The translations under genes were made by a program, and so were the position numbers. The notes beneath the pieces were generated by a model. The model was not told the origin of the DNA. It did not search any database and saw only the letters and a program-made list of their open reading frames with translations. A stretch of DNA of 25,627 bases from assembly GCA_002104905.1 (NCBI GenBank), contig MCFE01000927.1:1-25627 (forward strand), read 5' to 3'. Below are positions 1 to 8,661 of this stretch, in pieces. The first letter of the stretch is position 1, and each line of letters starts with the position of its first letter. Source of the stretch: Basidiobolus meristosporus CBS 931.73 (lineage: Eukaryota; Basidiobolomycota; Basidiobolomycetes; Basidiobolales; Basidiobolaceae).

Positions 1-237
1 GTAGGGAGGGTTTCTCAATATTCAGAGAGCATTCTGTAACAGTTTCAGGGTTAGTACATAATGCTGGTAATACTGCTAATTTGATCCTGACTATAGGGGA
101 ATAATCATAAGATCACATATCTGGAGAAAGTAGCAAAGTTAAGCAGTAAATGAGTCCTACAGTGACTAAAACTAGTCTAGAATTGCTAATTAAATTTTTA
201 TCTGCTGAATGATATCAAATAGTCCAATATTTCAACA
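1..237 (-). repeat. Copia 3' LTR, partial
   Basis: The reverse complement begins TGTTGAAATATTGGACTATT directly after a polypurine tract and aligns almost throughout with plus-strand 12176-12412, which follows another copia RNase H. The shared stretch includes AACCCTGAAACTGTTACAGA near the window edge. The LTR continues beyond position 1, so its 3' end is not seen. Confidence 0.85.
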
Positions 238-248
238 CTCCCCCTCAA
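238..248 (-). other. Polypurine tract of the copia element
   Basis: On the minus strand this reads TTGAGGGGGAG immediately upstream of the LTR's TG. The plus-oriented relative has an equivalent G-rich tract just before 12176. This is the expected primer site for plus-strand DNA synthesis. Confidence 0.75.
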
Positions 249-1385
249 CTAAATAATTCTTAATCCAATTCTCTCTAAGGATCTCAAACTGTGGCCTAGC
301 TAGTGGTTTGTCAATACGTCTGCCACCATTTTGTCAGTTGGCAGTAAACTAACTCCACTAAGTTATTTTCTACAGCTTCCCTCACAAAGTGATGCTGCAT
401 ATCAACGTGCTTAGTTCTGGCATGATTAGTAGGATTTCTAGCTAACAAAATACAACTTTGATTATCCTTATAAATACATATTGGTTCACCTGAATTAAAA
501 CCTAAGTCTTGGAATAATTTTTGTAGCCATATAGCCTACTTAGTGGCTTGACATGCAGCCATATATTCAGCTTCAGTTGTAGATAGTGCCACAGTTGGTT
601 GTCTCTTGCAATTCCAAGTAATAGCTGCTCCTGCATAAAGAAATACATAGCCTGTTGTAGAGCATCTGTCAATCAGATCCCTACCCCAATCTGAATCACT
701 ATAACCATCAAGTTTTTGCCTATTAGCTGCTCCAGAGTATTCCAGTACCATATTTATGGTACCTTGTAGATATCTGAAAATCTGCTTAACTGCTGCAATT
801 TGATCTGATCCTTAGTTTGGCATGAATTGACTGACTACTCCAACTGCCACTGCAATATCTGGACATGTAGACACCATCAAGTACATTAGGCTACCAACCA
901 TTGATTGATAGGGAAAGTTTTGGTCCATATTTGAGCCATTTTCATCTATAACTGGCTGAGATTTGCTTAATTTCAGGTTATTGTCCACAGGAGTTGCTGC
1001 AGGTTTGCAATTTTCCATTTTGAAGCATCTAAGAATGTCCCTGATGTACTTGGACTTATTCAGCACAATTTTCTGCGTAGGTATGTCAAACTTGACCTCA
1101 ATTTCAAGAAAATAGCTCAATTTTCCAAGATCTTTCATCTCAAATTTGCTGAAGAGATCTGATTTTGTCTGTTTAAGTGCCTCTTGATCACTTGTAGCTA
1201 TAATTAGGTCATCCACATAAAGAACTAGGATGATCACACCCTTCTTGAGCTGTTTCACATATATACTGTGATCTGCAGTGCTACAAGAGAACCCAATGTC
1301 CTCTAGATGTGTGTCAATCTTGTTATACCATGCTCTGGGTGCCTGCTTAAGCCCATACAATGATTTACAAGGTTGCACACCTTAT
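249..1385 (-). pseudogene. Copia RT C-terminal half plus RNase H (broken)
   Basis: One frame runs from about 1378 down to about 310 with two stops inside it. It starts with the RT signature SLYGLKQAPRAWY and contains the active-site box LYVDDLIIA, then the conserved segment around MVGSLMYL. A TAA lies at 812-814. RNase H follows with acidic residues in DGYSDSDW, STTEAEYMA and KDNQS, interrupted by a TAG at 536-538. A one-base deletion near 310, judged against the plus copy at about 12080, shifts the frame in the final MVADVLT motif. A further frameshift near 1380 separates this part from the N-terminal RT segment. The family would normally make a polyprotein of well over 1000 residues. Confidence 0.9.
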
Positions 1386-1760
1386 GGGGGCCTTTTGGGT
1401 CGGTAAAACCTTCAGGTTGCTCCATATATATAGTTTCTTGCAAATCCCCATTTAGAAAGGCTGTTTTGACATCCATTTGGTGTAGATCTAGACTGTGTAC
1501 AGCTGCCAGGGCTAAACTGTCCTAATAGAGTTAAACTTGGCAACTGGAGCAAATGTTTCCTTAAAGTCTGGTCCCCGGATCTGGGAATAGCCTTTAGCTA
1601 CCAATCTAGCCTTGTACTTATCAACGGCACCATTTGAGGTTATCTTGATCTTGTAGACCCATCTACATTCTATTGGCATTCTGCCATTTGGTAAATCTAC
1701 CAGTTCCCATGTTTTTGCCTTGACAGTGATTGGTACTCCTCCTGCATTGCTTGTTGCCAC
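1386..1760 (-). pseudogene. Copia RT N-terminal segment
   Basis: The minus-strand ORF at 1760-1512 carries the copia RT entry motif: TWELVDLPNGRMPIECRWVY, then YKARLVAKGYSQ and FKETFAPVAKFNSIRT. A frameshift near 1510 moves the frame to a segment reading MDVKTAFLNGDLQETIYMEQ, which contains the first catalytic aspartate region (MDVKTAFLNG). A second frameshift near 1380 leads into SLYGLKQ. The upstream integrase-linker frame overlaps it at 1697-1760 after another frameshift, so polyprotein continuity is lost four times in about 400 bp. Confidence 0.88.
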
Positions 1761-2665
1761 TTAGTAGCATCTGGACTTTGCATAGCCTGTTCCAGATTCT
1801 GAGGTTTGGCACATAATGCAAGATAAGCTTCTTCATGATCATTAGATGTCTGCCACCAGGATCCAGGGGCATTTCTTATTCTGGTAGATCTCCTTACTGC
1901 GATAAGCTGTTCTGATGTGGAACTGGTAGAAGTATCTTCCATATCTGGCTGGATTTGGTACGTATCTTCTTCATTAGTGTTGATTGCATCATCAGGCAGC
2001 AAACCAATGATTTCTGTGGCTTTCTGATCTGAGTTGTCCTCAAATAAAGCATCCCTGCTCTTGATCAGCTTCTGAATTTTGCCATCATACACTCTATACC
2101 CTTTAGTATCTTCACAATACCCAAGAAAGAACCCTTTCCTACTCTTTGGTTCCAACTTTGAGCGTTTTTTGTCCGGGATGTGATAAAAAACATCACTGTC
2201 AAGGATCTTGAGATGCTGGAGATCTGGTTTTTTGCCTGTATATGCTTCAAAGGGTGTAAAATCACGTAGTGCTGTTGTTGGGCATCTGTTTGAGATGTAT
2301 ACAGTGGTAGCAACCAATTCAGCCCAAAACTTGTAGTCCATTCCCTTATCATGTAGCATAGATCTTCCCATCTCTACTATTGTTCTATTTACATGTTCTG
2401 CTACTCCATTTTGCTGTGGATTATGAGGAACTGTGGTCTGTCAAAGTATACCAGTAGACAAGCAGTATTTTGCAAACTCCTTTGAGCAGTATTCTCCTCC
2501 ATTTTCACTTTGTAGTACCTTCAATTTACACCCAGTTTGTGTTTCTGCCATGTTCTTGAAGTGCTTGAACGTCTCTAAAGCTTCATCCTTTGTTTTGAGG
2601 AAGTACGCCCATGTATATCTTGTCTTGTCATCAATAAATATCATCAAGTATCTCTTGGCTCCAAA
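1697..2665 (-). pseudogene. Copia integrase core and C-terminal linker
   Basis: The integrase core starts with FIDDKTRYTWAYFLKTKDEA (first acidic residue) and continues to LQSENGGEYCSKEF and then PHNPQQNGVAEHVNRT (third acidic residue, E). The usual second aspartate in S-D-N-G-G is glutamate here (codon GAA). A TGA at 2441-2443 interrupts the frame between the second and third motifs. Downstream come the typical FWAELVATTVYISNRCPT and GYRVYDGK segments and an acidic linker toward RT. The same frame runs from 2647 to 1697. The N-terminal zinc-binding part lies in the duplicated segment just upstream. Confidence 0.88.
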
Positions 2666-3207
2666 GGACAGTGTTCACATGGGGCCACATATGTCTGAGT
2701 GTACAATAGCCAAAATTTCGGTGGTATTGATGCCCTCTGAGCTCTTGAAACGTTGCCTAGCTTGTTTGCCATATGAACATCCCTTACAAACATTCAATTT
2801 GATTGGAATTGAGTATTTTAGGCTCAAAACAAGCTAATTTTTCACCAATTGGCTCATTTTCTGTTCCCCAATGTGTCCTAGCCTTCTATGCCATGTCTCC
2901 CAGTTGTTTTCATCAGTTTCAGCAATGTTGACATACTCAGGTACAATGATTTTGCATTGTAACTTGTATATATTGTGATCTCTGATTTCTGAAGCTAATT
3001 TTTGTCCATTTTCACTCAATATTGAGCAGCTCAGCTTAGTAAGAACAAATTTCAGTCCCTGAGTAGTTGCTTTACTGACTGAGAGTAGGTTCTTAGCTAT
3101 TCCAGGTACATAGAGTACATCAGTCAGTTTTGCTGTTGTTGCCCCTGAGTTATCACTCACATTTAGTTGTATAGACCCACTGGTGGTAGCTTCTAATGCA
3201 GAGTTAT
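2666..3207 (-). repeat. Tandem duplication unit 1 inside copia pol
   Basis: This 542-bp segment is repeated directly at 3208-3748. Both units start (plus strand) with GGACAGTGTTC and end with GCAGAGTTAT, and they align with few differences. The unit encodes the end of the protease linker, the pre-integrase domain (LLSVSKATTQGLKF, then HRRLGHIGEQKMSQLVKN) and the start of the integrase. In this copy a glutamine codon after MSQLVKN has become TAG, ending the minus frame 3232-2834. Confidence 0.9.
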
Positions 3208-3748
3208 GGACAGTGTTCTCATGCGGCCACATATGTCTGAGTGTACAATAGCCAATATTTCGGTGGTATTGATGCCCTCTGAGCTCTTGAAACGTTGCCT
3301 AGCTTGTTTGCCATGTGAACATCCCTTACAATCATTCAATTTGATTGGAATTGAGTATTTTAGGCCCAAAACAAGCTGATTTTTCACCAATTGGCTCATT
3401 TTCTGTTCCCCTATGTGTCCTAGCCTTCTATGCCATGTCTCCCAGATGGTTTCATCAGTTTCAGCAATGTTGACATACTCAGGTACAATGATCTTGCAAT
3501 GAACTTGTATATATTGTGATCTCTGATTCCCAAAGCTAACTTTTGTCCATTTTCACTCAATATTGAGCAGCTCAGCTTAGTAAAAACAAATTTCAGTCCC
3601 TGAGTAGTTGCTTTACTGACTGAAAGTAGGTTCTTAGCTATTCCAGGTACATAGAGTATATCAGTCAGTTTTGCTGTTGTTGCCCCTGAGTTATCACTCA
3701 CACTTAGTTGTATAGACCCACTGGTGGTAGCTTCCGATGCAGAGTTAT
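3208..3748 (-). repeat. Tandem duplication unit 2 inside copia pol
   Basis: This is the second direct unit, one base shorter than unit 1. It keeps reading through the integrase zinc-finger region with MSQLVKNQLVLGLKYS followed by the paired cysteines in DCKGCSHGKQARQRF (minus 3399-3193). A base is missing near 3500 compared with unit 1 (TGCAATGAACTT against TGCATTGTAACTT), which ends the gag-protease frame prematurely. The junction with unit 1 lies at 3207/3208. Confidence 0.9.
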
Positions 3749-4674
3749 CTCCCAGATAAACCTTCCTTACAGGAATAATCTTTAAGTTGCTGAGCAATTC
3801 CTTGATACCACAAATATGCTGTGATGCTCCAGAGTCAATATACCATTCATTACTTTGGTTACTTGCACTCTCTTGTACAGTTACAAATAACTGTTTATCA
3901 GTAGTTATATGGTTTGCCTGCTCTAGTTTCTGTTTTTTGTCTGCTTGTTTCTTCTTGCATTCTCTTGCCCAGTGTCCTGGCTTTTTACAGTAGTTACAGC
4001 AGCCAGGTTTTCTTAGGTTTTGCTGCTTTCCCTTCTTTTCTGTGTGCCTTTCTGAACTGAATAAAGCATTATCTTCAATTTTCTCTGCTTGATCATTACA
4101 TCTAAGTTCTTCATGGAGAAGTCTTCCTTTGACATAGTCTAAAGTAAAGTTGTCTTCTCTGCTTTCAAAAGAAAGTATCAGTGGCTCATACTCATCTGGT
4201 AGGCTGCAAAGCAGACAGAGTATCTTTTCTTCATCATCTACACCAGCATTGATACTGTAAAGTTCTTCTGCAAGAGTCTTCATTCTGGTAATGAGTTGTA
4301 GCATGTCATCATCTGGCTTCTTCCTCATGTTGAAGAACTTCCAATTCAAATAGAGCATGCTTGATACTGACTTTGTTCTAAAGATCTTCTCTAAGGATTC
4401 CCATGCTGCTTTGGCAGTATTTGAGGCATGGATTTGTCCAATGAAGGAGTCTTGCACATTGATGCATATTGCATTGAAGGCCTTTCTCTCCTTCTCTTGG
4501 AACTTCTCCACATCTTCTGCTGTTCCTTTGGGCTCAACTTCCTTTGCTGTTACTATGTTCCAAAGCTTTCTTTCCTCAAGGTGGATCTGCATCTTGATTC
4601 TCCAAAGTCTGTGGTTCTTCCTATCAAACCTCTCCTTTACAGGGAAGATGTTGGTATTGCTTTGTTTGCTGCAG
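3420..4674 (-). pseudogene. Copia gag, zinc knuckle, protease and pre-integrase
   Basis: The frame is open on the minus strand from about 4674, with the first ATG at 4592, and stops at 3420 after a frameshift. Upstream of the ATG it already reads FDRKNHRLWRIKMQIHLEE, the N-terminal gag motif of plant and fungal copia elements, so the original start is lost. A UBN2-type gag core follows (LAEELYSINAGVDDEEKI, LCSLPDEYEPLILSF), then a CX2CX4HX4C knuckle in CNYCKKPGHWAREC, then the protease motif WYIDSGASQHICG. The last roughly 25 residues are out of frame. Only about 75 bp of LTR precede it, so it has no leader or start codon. Confidence 0.93.
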
Positions 4675-4749
4675 TGACTAAGACTAGTCTAGAATTGTTA
4701 AGTAAATTTTTAGCTGCTGAATGATACCAAATAGTCCAAAACTTTAACA
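4672..4749 (-). repeat. Truncated copia 5' LTR
   Basis: The reverse complement begins TGTTAAAGTTTTGGACTATT and matches the first ~75 bp of the 3' LTR (157-237) and of the plus copy (12176-12250). The match stops abruptly at GTCACTGCA and goes straight into gag coding sequence. The remaining LTR, primer-binding site and gag start are therefore deleted, so the element has no complete promoter of its own. Confidence 0.82.
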
Positions 4750-5208
4750 ATCCCAACGTCAAACATAGCTAAGTCATAGTCAATGGCAATCATGACGGCT
4801 TCTTCAATATTCTGAGGTTATCAATAACTCACTTCCTTGCAAGCTCCTTCTTTCAACCCTTCAATAAGTGTTTAACTTGAGCCAGGAGGTCCATTCTTTC
4901 AATTAGTTCAAGTAGACACATATACTCATAGAAGTATTCTTGAGCCTTTCTTTTCTATCTGAGTGTTATCATTTCCTTCTTAGTAGTATCTCTTAGTGAG
5001 GAAGTTCAAAAGGATCTGCAATTTCCAGAATAAACTCATCTCTGATAGAAATTTTAGGGCATCCCATTATTATGGCTGACCTGACCTCATTGTAGTACAG
5101 CTGCTAAGCTGAGTCTATTAAGTAAGAAACAGCATAATACAAATTGCTTTCTGAAGCAATTCTTTAACTTAAAAGCTTCTTCAATCTGGAAGTGTCAAGT
5201 TTCTAGTT
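4750..5208 (-). pseudogene. Degenerate Ty3/gypsy gag fragment
   Basis: Minus-strand translation gives a recognisable gypsy capsid pattern, QEYFYEYMCLLELIERMDLL followed by AQVKHLLKG. After in-frame stops and a frameshift it continues as VIDNLRIL and EAVMIAIDYDLAMFDVG. This matches the usual gag scheme: a helix ending in a GL-type loop, a V-x-I patch, then an E-A-x-x-x-A helix. Nothing useful is legible from about 5000 to 5208. The copia element sits immediately on its left and Harbinger copy 1 on its right. Confidence 0.5.
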
Positions 5209-5211
5209 TTT
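5209..5211. repeat. Target site duplication TTT, left of Harbinger copy 1
   Basis: TTT directly precedes AGACTTGTTCC, and the same three bases follow the right end at 8618-8620. A three-base duplication fits PIF/Harbinger, although a T-run match could be chance. Confidence 0.55.
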
Positions 5212-5224
5212 AGACTTGTTCCAT
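5212..5224 (+). repeat. Left terminal inverted repeat, Harbinger copy 1
   Basis: AGACTTGTTCCAT is the exact reverse complement of 8605-8617. Similarity beyond 13 bp is weak, so the repeat is short as in other Harbinger elements. Confidence 0.88.
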
Positions 5225-5934
5225 AGTACCATGCCAGGGCATGCAGCGCAATCCGCGGTTGCAAAGAACGATTGGGTCCGATATTATAGCTACCAGAAGG
5301 CAGGATCATTCTTGGACGATTTCGCACTATGCGGGACAATCTGACACGATGAGGTTGGCGCGGATGATTGCGCCAACTCGTAATGCTTGCATCACGTGCG
5401 CAATCGGATACCGCTATAATGGCAGGTAAAATCCGGTATTTGGATATGTTTCTTTAATGTAAATGGAAATAAATGTGTATCACACTATAAACTACACTGA
5501 TACTTACCATTTTGGTTACCCTCACTCCAATTGGACGGTATCTCAGTGGTTAATTGGTCCAAAAGTATCCTGAAGCTGGCAGCCCCCAATTGGCTCATTG
5601 ACTACTGAAAAAGCTACCTGATTCGCCATCAAATATCCCATTTTGCCCATTGAGCAAGTAAATCACTGATCCTAGTGATTGGGCAAGGTGTCATAGCTAG
5701 CACGCAAGCGATCGTGTAGGTGCAAAACAGATCCAATAGCTGCACTGATATTACAGATGACGTATATATATGCAGGGTGTTTATTTATAGGGGTTCTGTC
5801 TCAAATGTGAGACGACCTTGATATTACTTATATCAAAAATTTGATGATCACTGATTTGCAATGGCTCAATTTGGATCGCAAAAAAAAAGGGTTGTTGGGA
5901 TCATTACAAATGTGAGCGATTCAAAGCAATCGCA
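5225..5934. other. Left subterminal non-coding region of Harbinger copy 1
   Basis: No convincing gene is present. The segment corresponds to 16085-16814 in copy 2, where about 24 bp are added near 16194-16217. It contains the palindrome near 5235, a short run of A (about 5880-5888) and the 3' flank of the minus accessory ORF. A 62-codon open frame at 5241-5429 has a changed N-terminal part in copy 2 and no family features, so it is not called. Confidence 0.6.
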
Positions 5935-7191
5935 TCATCTTCTCCTGGGTTTTTTTCTCACAGGGATTACTACTGAAGCATTTGGTAGTGACTCACTTTG
6001 CACACCTATACTACTTCCTGGCTGACTATCATCTTGGCTACTTGTGTATTTGTAGTCAGTATTTTGCCTCCTAGTTGATGAGTGCGATGCTGCAGCTTGG
6101 CCGTGCTGAATCGCTCCAACTGAACCAACTGAACCAACTGAACCGGCCTGTAGTGCCACGCGCTGACGCGTTCTTTTACTTGCCAAGGGCTCCGGTGGTT
6201 GAGTCACTTCATGTTGGTCATCATCAGTCAGTTCACCAGAAGTAACTTGCTGATGGTCAGGTGAAACGGCACGCGCAGGCACGCCTTGACGCGTTGAGAT
6301 GGCCCTTGGCTGAGTTTGATGTGATGCCGCATGTTGACGCGACTCGGTCCGCTCCAATGGACTTGTGTCTAAATGAGCAGCTTGGCAAGTTCTGGTAGTT
6401 TTGCTCTGAAGCGCGCGCGTTGACCCAACGCGCGTTGACTCAACGCGGGGCGTTCTGGTAAAGGGTGTTGGCGTGGTCTGGACTGACGTGCGCCGGCGTG
6501 CTGTGGTTGCAAGAGATGGTAGGGAATCCAGCAAGGCATGCTGGCGTGATCTGGACAATGTTGCTTGCGGTCTGTATTCTTCCTCCTGAAGCTCACCATC
6601 TGATTCCTCAAGGTATTCACTTACTCTCTGTCTGATACTTTGGAGCTGTTGCCTGGATGAGTCCTGTGTATATTGCTCTCGGAAGCCACTTAGCTCTACT
6701 AATATATCACGTAGTACATTAGTCATTTGAGGCAAAAACTCATTCAAAATCTCTTTGGTTCCCAAAGTTGAGGCACGAACGGACGCGTCCGGCCCGTACT
6801 GTGCAAATTGCGCGCAAAATCGTTCCCGTGCGGCTTCCTTGTCAAATCCCCTCACTCTCAGCTCATTCTTGATTTCAATACTTGTCTTGTTATATATCTT
6901 TTTACATACATCGGCTGGCATCTTGATGTAGAACTCATGCCACCGCTTTCTACTCAAATTCTTCCATCTTTGTTGACTCTCTGAGGTATCTAGTTCTGCT
7001 AGATTAGTCAGTAGTGCCCAAATATCTGTATGAAGGCTCATCATAGACACTTGGGCCATACTAAAATCATTTGGCAAGAACTCAAACGGATCCGACATCG
7101 ACTTTTCCGGTCCGGACCGCGCTTGTGAGCTGGGGGATGGGTTTTGTCTGGGTTGTACTAAAGATGAGTTGAGGCTTGGTATGGGGACCAT
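5935..7191 (-). CDS. Harbinger accessory protein (second ORF), intact, 418 aa
   Basis: This is an uninterrupted minus-strand ORF starting at an ATG (7191-7189), head-to-head with the transposase. Residues ~35-200 look foldable and helical, with tryptophans at 58, 76 and 84 (TDIWALLTNL, QRWKNLSRKRWHEFY), then an acidic stretch at ~193-206 (EYLEESDGELQEEEY). Residues ~207-418 are Ser/Thr/Arg/Gln-rich and probably disordered, with a GSVGSVGSVG repeat near 350-359 and a basic C-terminus ending RKKPRRR that resembles a nuclear localisation signal. PIF/Harbinger elements usually encode a second, Myb/SANT-like protein that helps import the transposase or bind DNA. The 18-residue spacing of W58 and W76 is compatible with that, but I cannot establish the fold. 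Copy 2 carries the same ORF with two stops. Confidence 0.8.
   Translation of the reverse strand: MVPIPSLNSSLVQPRQNPSPSSQARSGPEKSMSDPFEFLPNDFSMAQVSMMSLHTDIWALLTNLAELDTSESQQRWKNLSRKRWHEFYIKMPADVCKKIYNKTSIEIKNELRVRGFDKEAARERFCAQFAQYGPDASVRASTLGTKEILNEFLPQMTNVLRDILVELSGFREQYTQDSSRQQLQSIRQRVSEYLEESDGELQEEEYRPQATLSRSRQHALLDSLPSLATTARRRTSVQTTPTPFTRTPRVESTRVGSTRALQSKTTRTCQAAHLDTSPLERTESRQHAASHQTQPRAISTRQGVPARAVSPDHQQVTSGELTDDDQHEVTQPPEPLASKRTRQRVALQAGSVGSVGSVGAIQHGQAAASHSSTRRQNTDYKYTSSQDDSQPGSSIGVQSESLPNASVVIPVRKKPRRR
6121..6150. repeat. 9-bp coding microrepeat (ACTGAACCA)
   Basis: Three tandem copies of the nonamer, the last imperfect, encode the Gly-Ser-Val repeats of the accessory protein on minus. 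The same array is present in copy 2 near 16999-17028. Confidence 0.7.
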
Positions 7192-7550
7192 AGCAACGGA
7201 TTTGGATACTTATACAGCAGTATATTGGCATCAACCTGGTCTTATATGAAATATATATGAAAACTAAAGTGATTGTTGAATTTTCCATATATTATGCATG
7301 ATGCATCTCGGATCGCGTTGACATGGATCAGATCACATCAATTGCAGATTTCCTATTTGATTATAGACCTATGATTAAAGCATCAATAAAAGTACCAAGG
7401 CATTGTTTGCGGATGATTTTTGCGACATAATGATGGGATACATGGCAATTGATGGAGATTTAACCATAATGTGTTAAAAATCAGATAAATAACGCAGATT
7501 GCGTTGAATTGATTCAAACTGCCACCATACGATCATCCATCAATTTTAAT
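7192..7550. promoter_or_regulatory. Divergent intergenic region between the two Harbinger genes
   Basis: These 359 bp separate the two head-to-head start codons and are the only place a shared promoter could lie. The stretch is AT-rich, with ATATATATG-like runs on the accessory side (about 7245-7260) and an ATGCATGATGCAT dyad near 7294-7306. The counterpart in copy 2 (18057-18415) is almost unchanged. No experimentally defined promoter motif is visible, so the call rests on gene layout. Confidence 0.45.
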
Positions 7551-8434
7551 ATGACTTACTCATCTGAATGGTCTTTTCTCATCAATCCCATCACTACAAC
7601 TGGATTTCCTTTTGACACACTGGAGGAGATCTATTCCAAGTACTGTGGACCATCAACCCCAATCTACTCAAGGAGATCCCTTGTTAAGCTTCTCTGCTAT
7701 TACAAGAACTATTGCCCTACAAGGTTTCATCCCACCATCCATGGCAACAAAAGTCCTAGAAGCTTTCATTCCCAGCTGACAGCAATGGAGAACCACCTTG
7801 CAGAGGGTATGAATGACTTAGAGCAAGCTTGGAATACAGGTTCAGAAGCTCCAATAGACTTCCATATCCCAGAGTGTTCAGCAACAGGTTCCATATCAGG
7901 AGTATTTTGGATACCTTCCCAGTGAGGATTAACAGACCTTCTAGAGGGCAGAGGCACTTTTATTCTGGCAAGTACAAGGCACACTGTGAGAAGTTTCAAG
8001 CACTGTCTGACATTGAGGGTAACATCATCTGGTTTAGTGGGCCATTTGCTGGAAGTAGGCATGACAAAGCACTCTGGGTAGAGAATCATCCTGAATTCAG
8101 TAGAGGGGAGAAATGTATGGCAGACTTGGCCTATATAGGAGAGGATTGTCAGAGATTAGGATGTATTACAGCTTATAGGAAGCCAAGGAATGGTGTGCTT
8201 AGCAGGAAGCAGAAGCTCTACAATGAGATATTTAATCATTTCAGAGTAAGGGTAGAGCACACATTTGGATATCTGAAGAGATTCAGCATATTGGCAGGTA
8301 AATACAGAGGAAAGTCATATATAGGAGAAAACAGCAGAATAGGTAAAATAGTTAAGATACTTATCAATGCACAGTATGTTCATACAAGAAGACATCCACT
8401 GAGAGAAATGTGTCTGGAGCATTATGAAGAGTAA
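7551..8434 (+). pseudogene. Harbinger DDE transposase, copy 1, frameshifted
   Basis: The ATG at 7551 opens the frame MTYSSEWSFLINP, which is lost at 7837/7838 where one T present in copy 2 (AATACTAGG) is missing (AATACAGG). That frame then stops at 7925. The rest of the protein is open in another frame to TAA at 8434 and keeps the DDE motifs: DTFPVRINRP, GSRHDKALW and RVEHTFGYLKR. The lesion sits just before the first catalytic aspartate, so the N-terminal product of about 125 residues would lack the catalytic domain. Apart from this base and a few substitutions (for example R/L in the LKRFS/LKRLS segment) it equals the intact copy 2 gene. Confidence 0.92.
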
Positions 8435-8529
8435 ATAAAGCAAGGAAAGCACTATTCTGAGCAACATAAGTAAGATTGAGTAAAATTACCAGTAACTGTA
8501 TCATACCACTGGCATCATGGTAGAAATTA

Positions 8530-8600
8530 TAGTGCCAGATAGTGCCGTAGAGTGCCAGATTGATCCAGCACTATAAACTGGCTGGCACTATGTGGCACTA
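8530..8600. promoter_or_regulatory. Subterminal repeat array, right end of copy 1
   Basis: TAGTGCC occurs at 8530 and 8540 and GAGTGCC at 8550, spaced exactly 10 bp apart. Inverted GGCACTA copies occur at 8584 and 8594, again 10 bp apart, with a degenerate AGCACTA at 8567. Helically phased subterminal repeats near a transposon end are typical transposase binding sites, so that role is inferred. The opposing copies could also fold into a hairpin. Confidence 0.6.
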
Positions 8601-8604
8601 TCCA

Positions 8605-8617
8605 ATGGAACAAGTCT
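8605..8617 (-). repeat. Right terminal inverted repeat, Harbinger copy 1
   Basis: ATGGAACAAGTCT is the exact inverse of 5212-5224 and is followed by the TTT duplication at 8618-8620. Confidence 0.88.
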
Positions 8618-8661
8618 TTTAACTGACTCTATCATGCTACTGGTTGACATTCACACTTTTG

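Larger units (their letters stand above)
1..4749 (-). mobile_element. Degenerate Ty1/copia retrotransposon, cut by left window edge
   Basis: Read on the minus strand, the domains come in copia order: 5' LTR piece, gag with a CCHC zinc knuckle, aspartic protease, pre-integrase and integrase, reverse transcriptase, RNase H, polypurine tract and 3' LTR. Integrase before RT is diagnostic of Ty1/copia. The frame is broken by at least three in-frame stops (2441-2443, 812-814, 536-538), several frameshifts (near 3500, 1720, 1510, 1380 and 310) and an internal 541-bp duplication, so the copy is dead. Its left neighbour in element sense is a gypsy gag relic (4750-5208), which it probably inserted into. 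The matching target duplication would lie beyond position 1 and cannot be checked. Confidence 0.93.
5212..8617 (+). mobile_element. PIF/Harbinger DNA transposon, copy 1
   Basis: The element is 3406 bp and bounded by the perfect 13-bp inverted repeat AGACTTGTTCCAT (5212-5224 and 8605-8617) and a 3-bp duplication. It is nearly identical along its length to copy 2 at 16072-19483. It carries two divergent genes: an accessory ORF on minus (5935-7191, intact) and a DDE transposase on plus (7551-8434, one-base frameshift). The right subterminal region is packed with AGTGCC/GGCACT repeats. The left subterminal region is different and more GC-rich, with a CATGCC-AG-GGCATG palindrome at about 5231-5244. 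Confidence 0.92.

Noticed and set aside
4357-4677. Plus-strand ORFs of about 100 codons over the copia gag region (also 2433-2837)
   Set aside because: They are antisense shadows of gag and integrase. No motifs, and no conservation signal of their own.
5241-5429. Small ORF at the Harbinger left end (and 16076-16309 in copy 2)
   Set aside because: The frame is shared only in its C-terminal part. The N-terminal part differs after the 24-bp change, and there is no start context or family feature.
7509-7550. N-terminal extension of the transposase in copy 1
   Set aside because: It begins at TTG, is not conserved in copy 2 and has an ATG right after it at 7551.
7829-8434. A separate 201-codon gene distinct from the transposase
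   Set aside because: Comparison with 18416-19300 shows it is the shifted C-terminal part of the same transposase.
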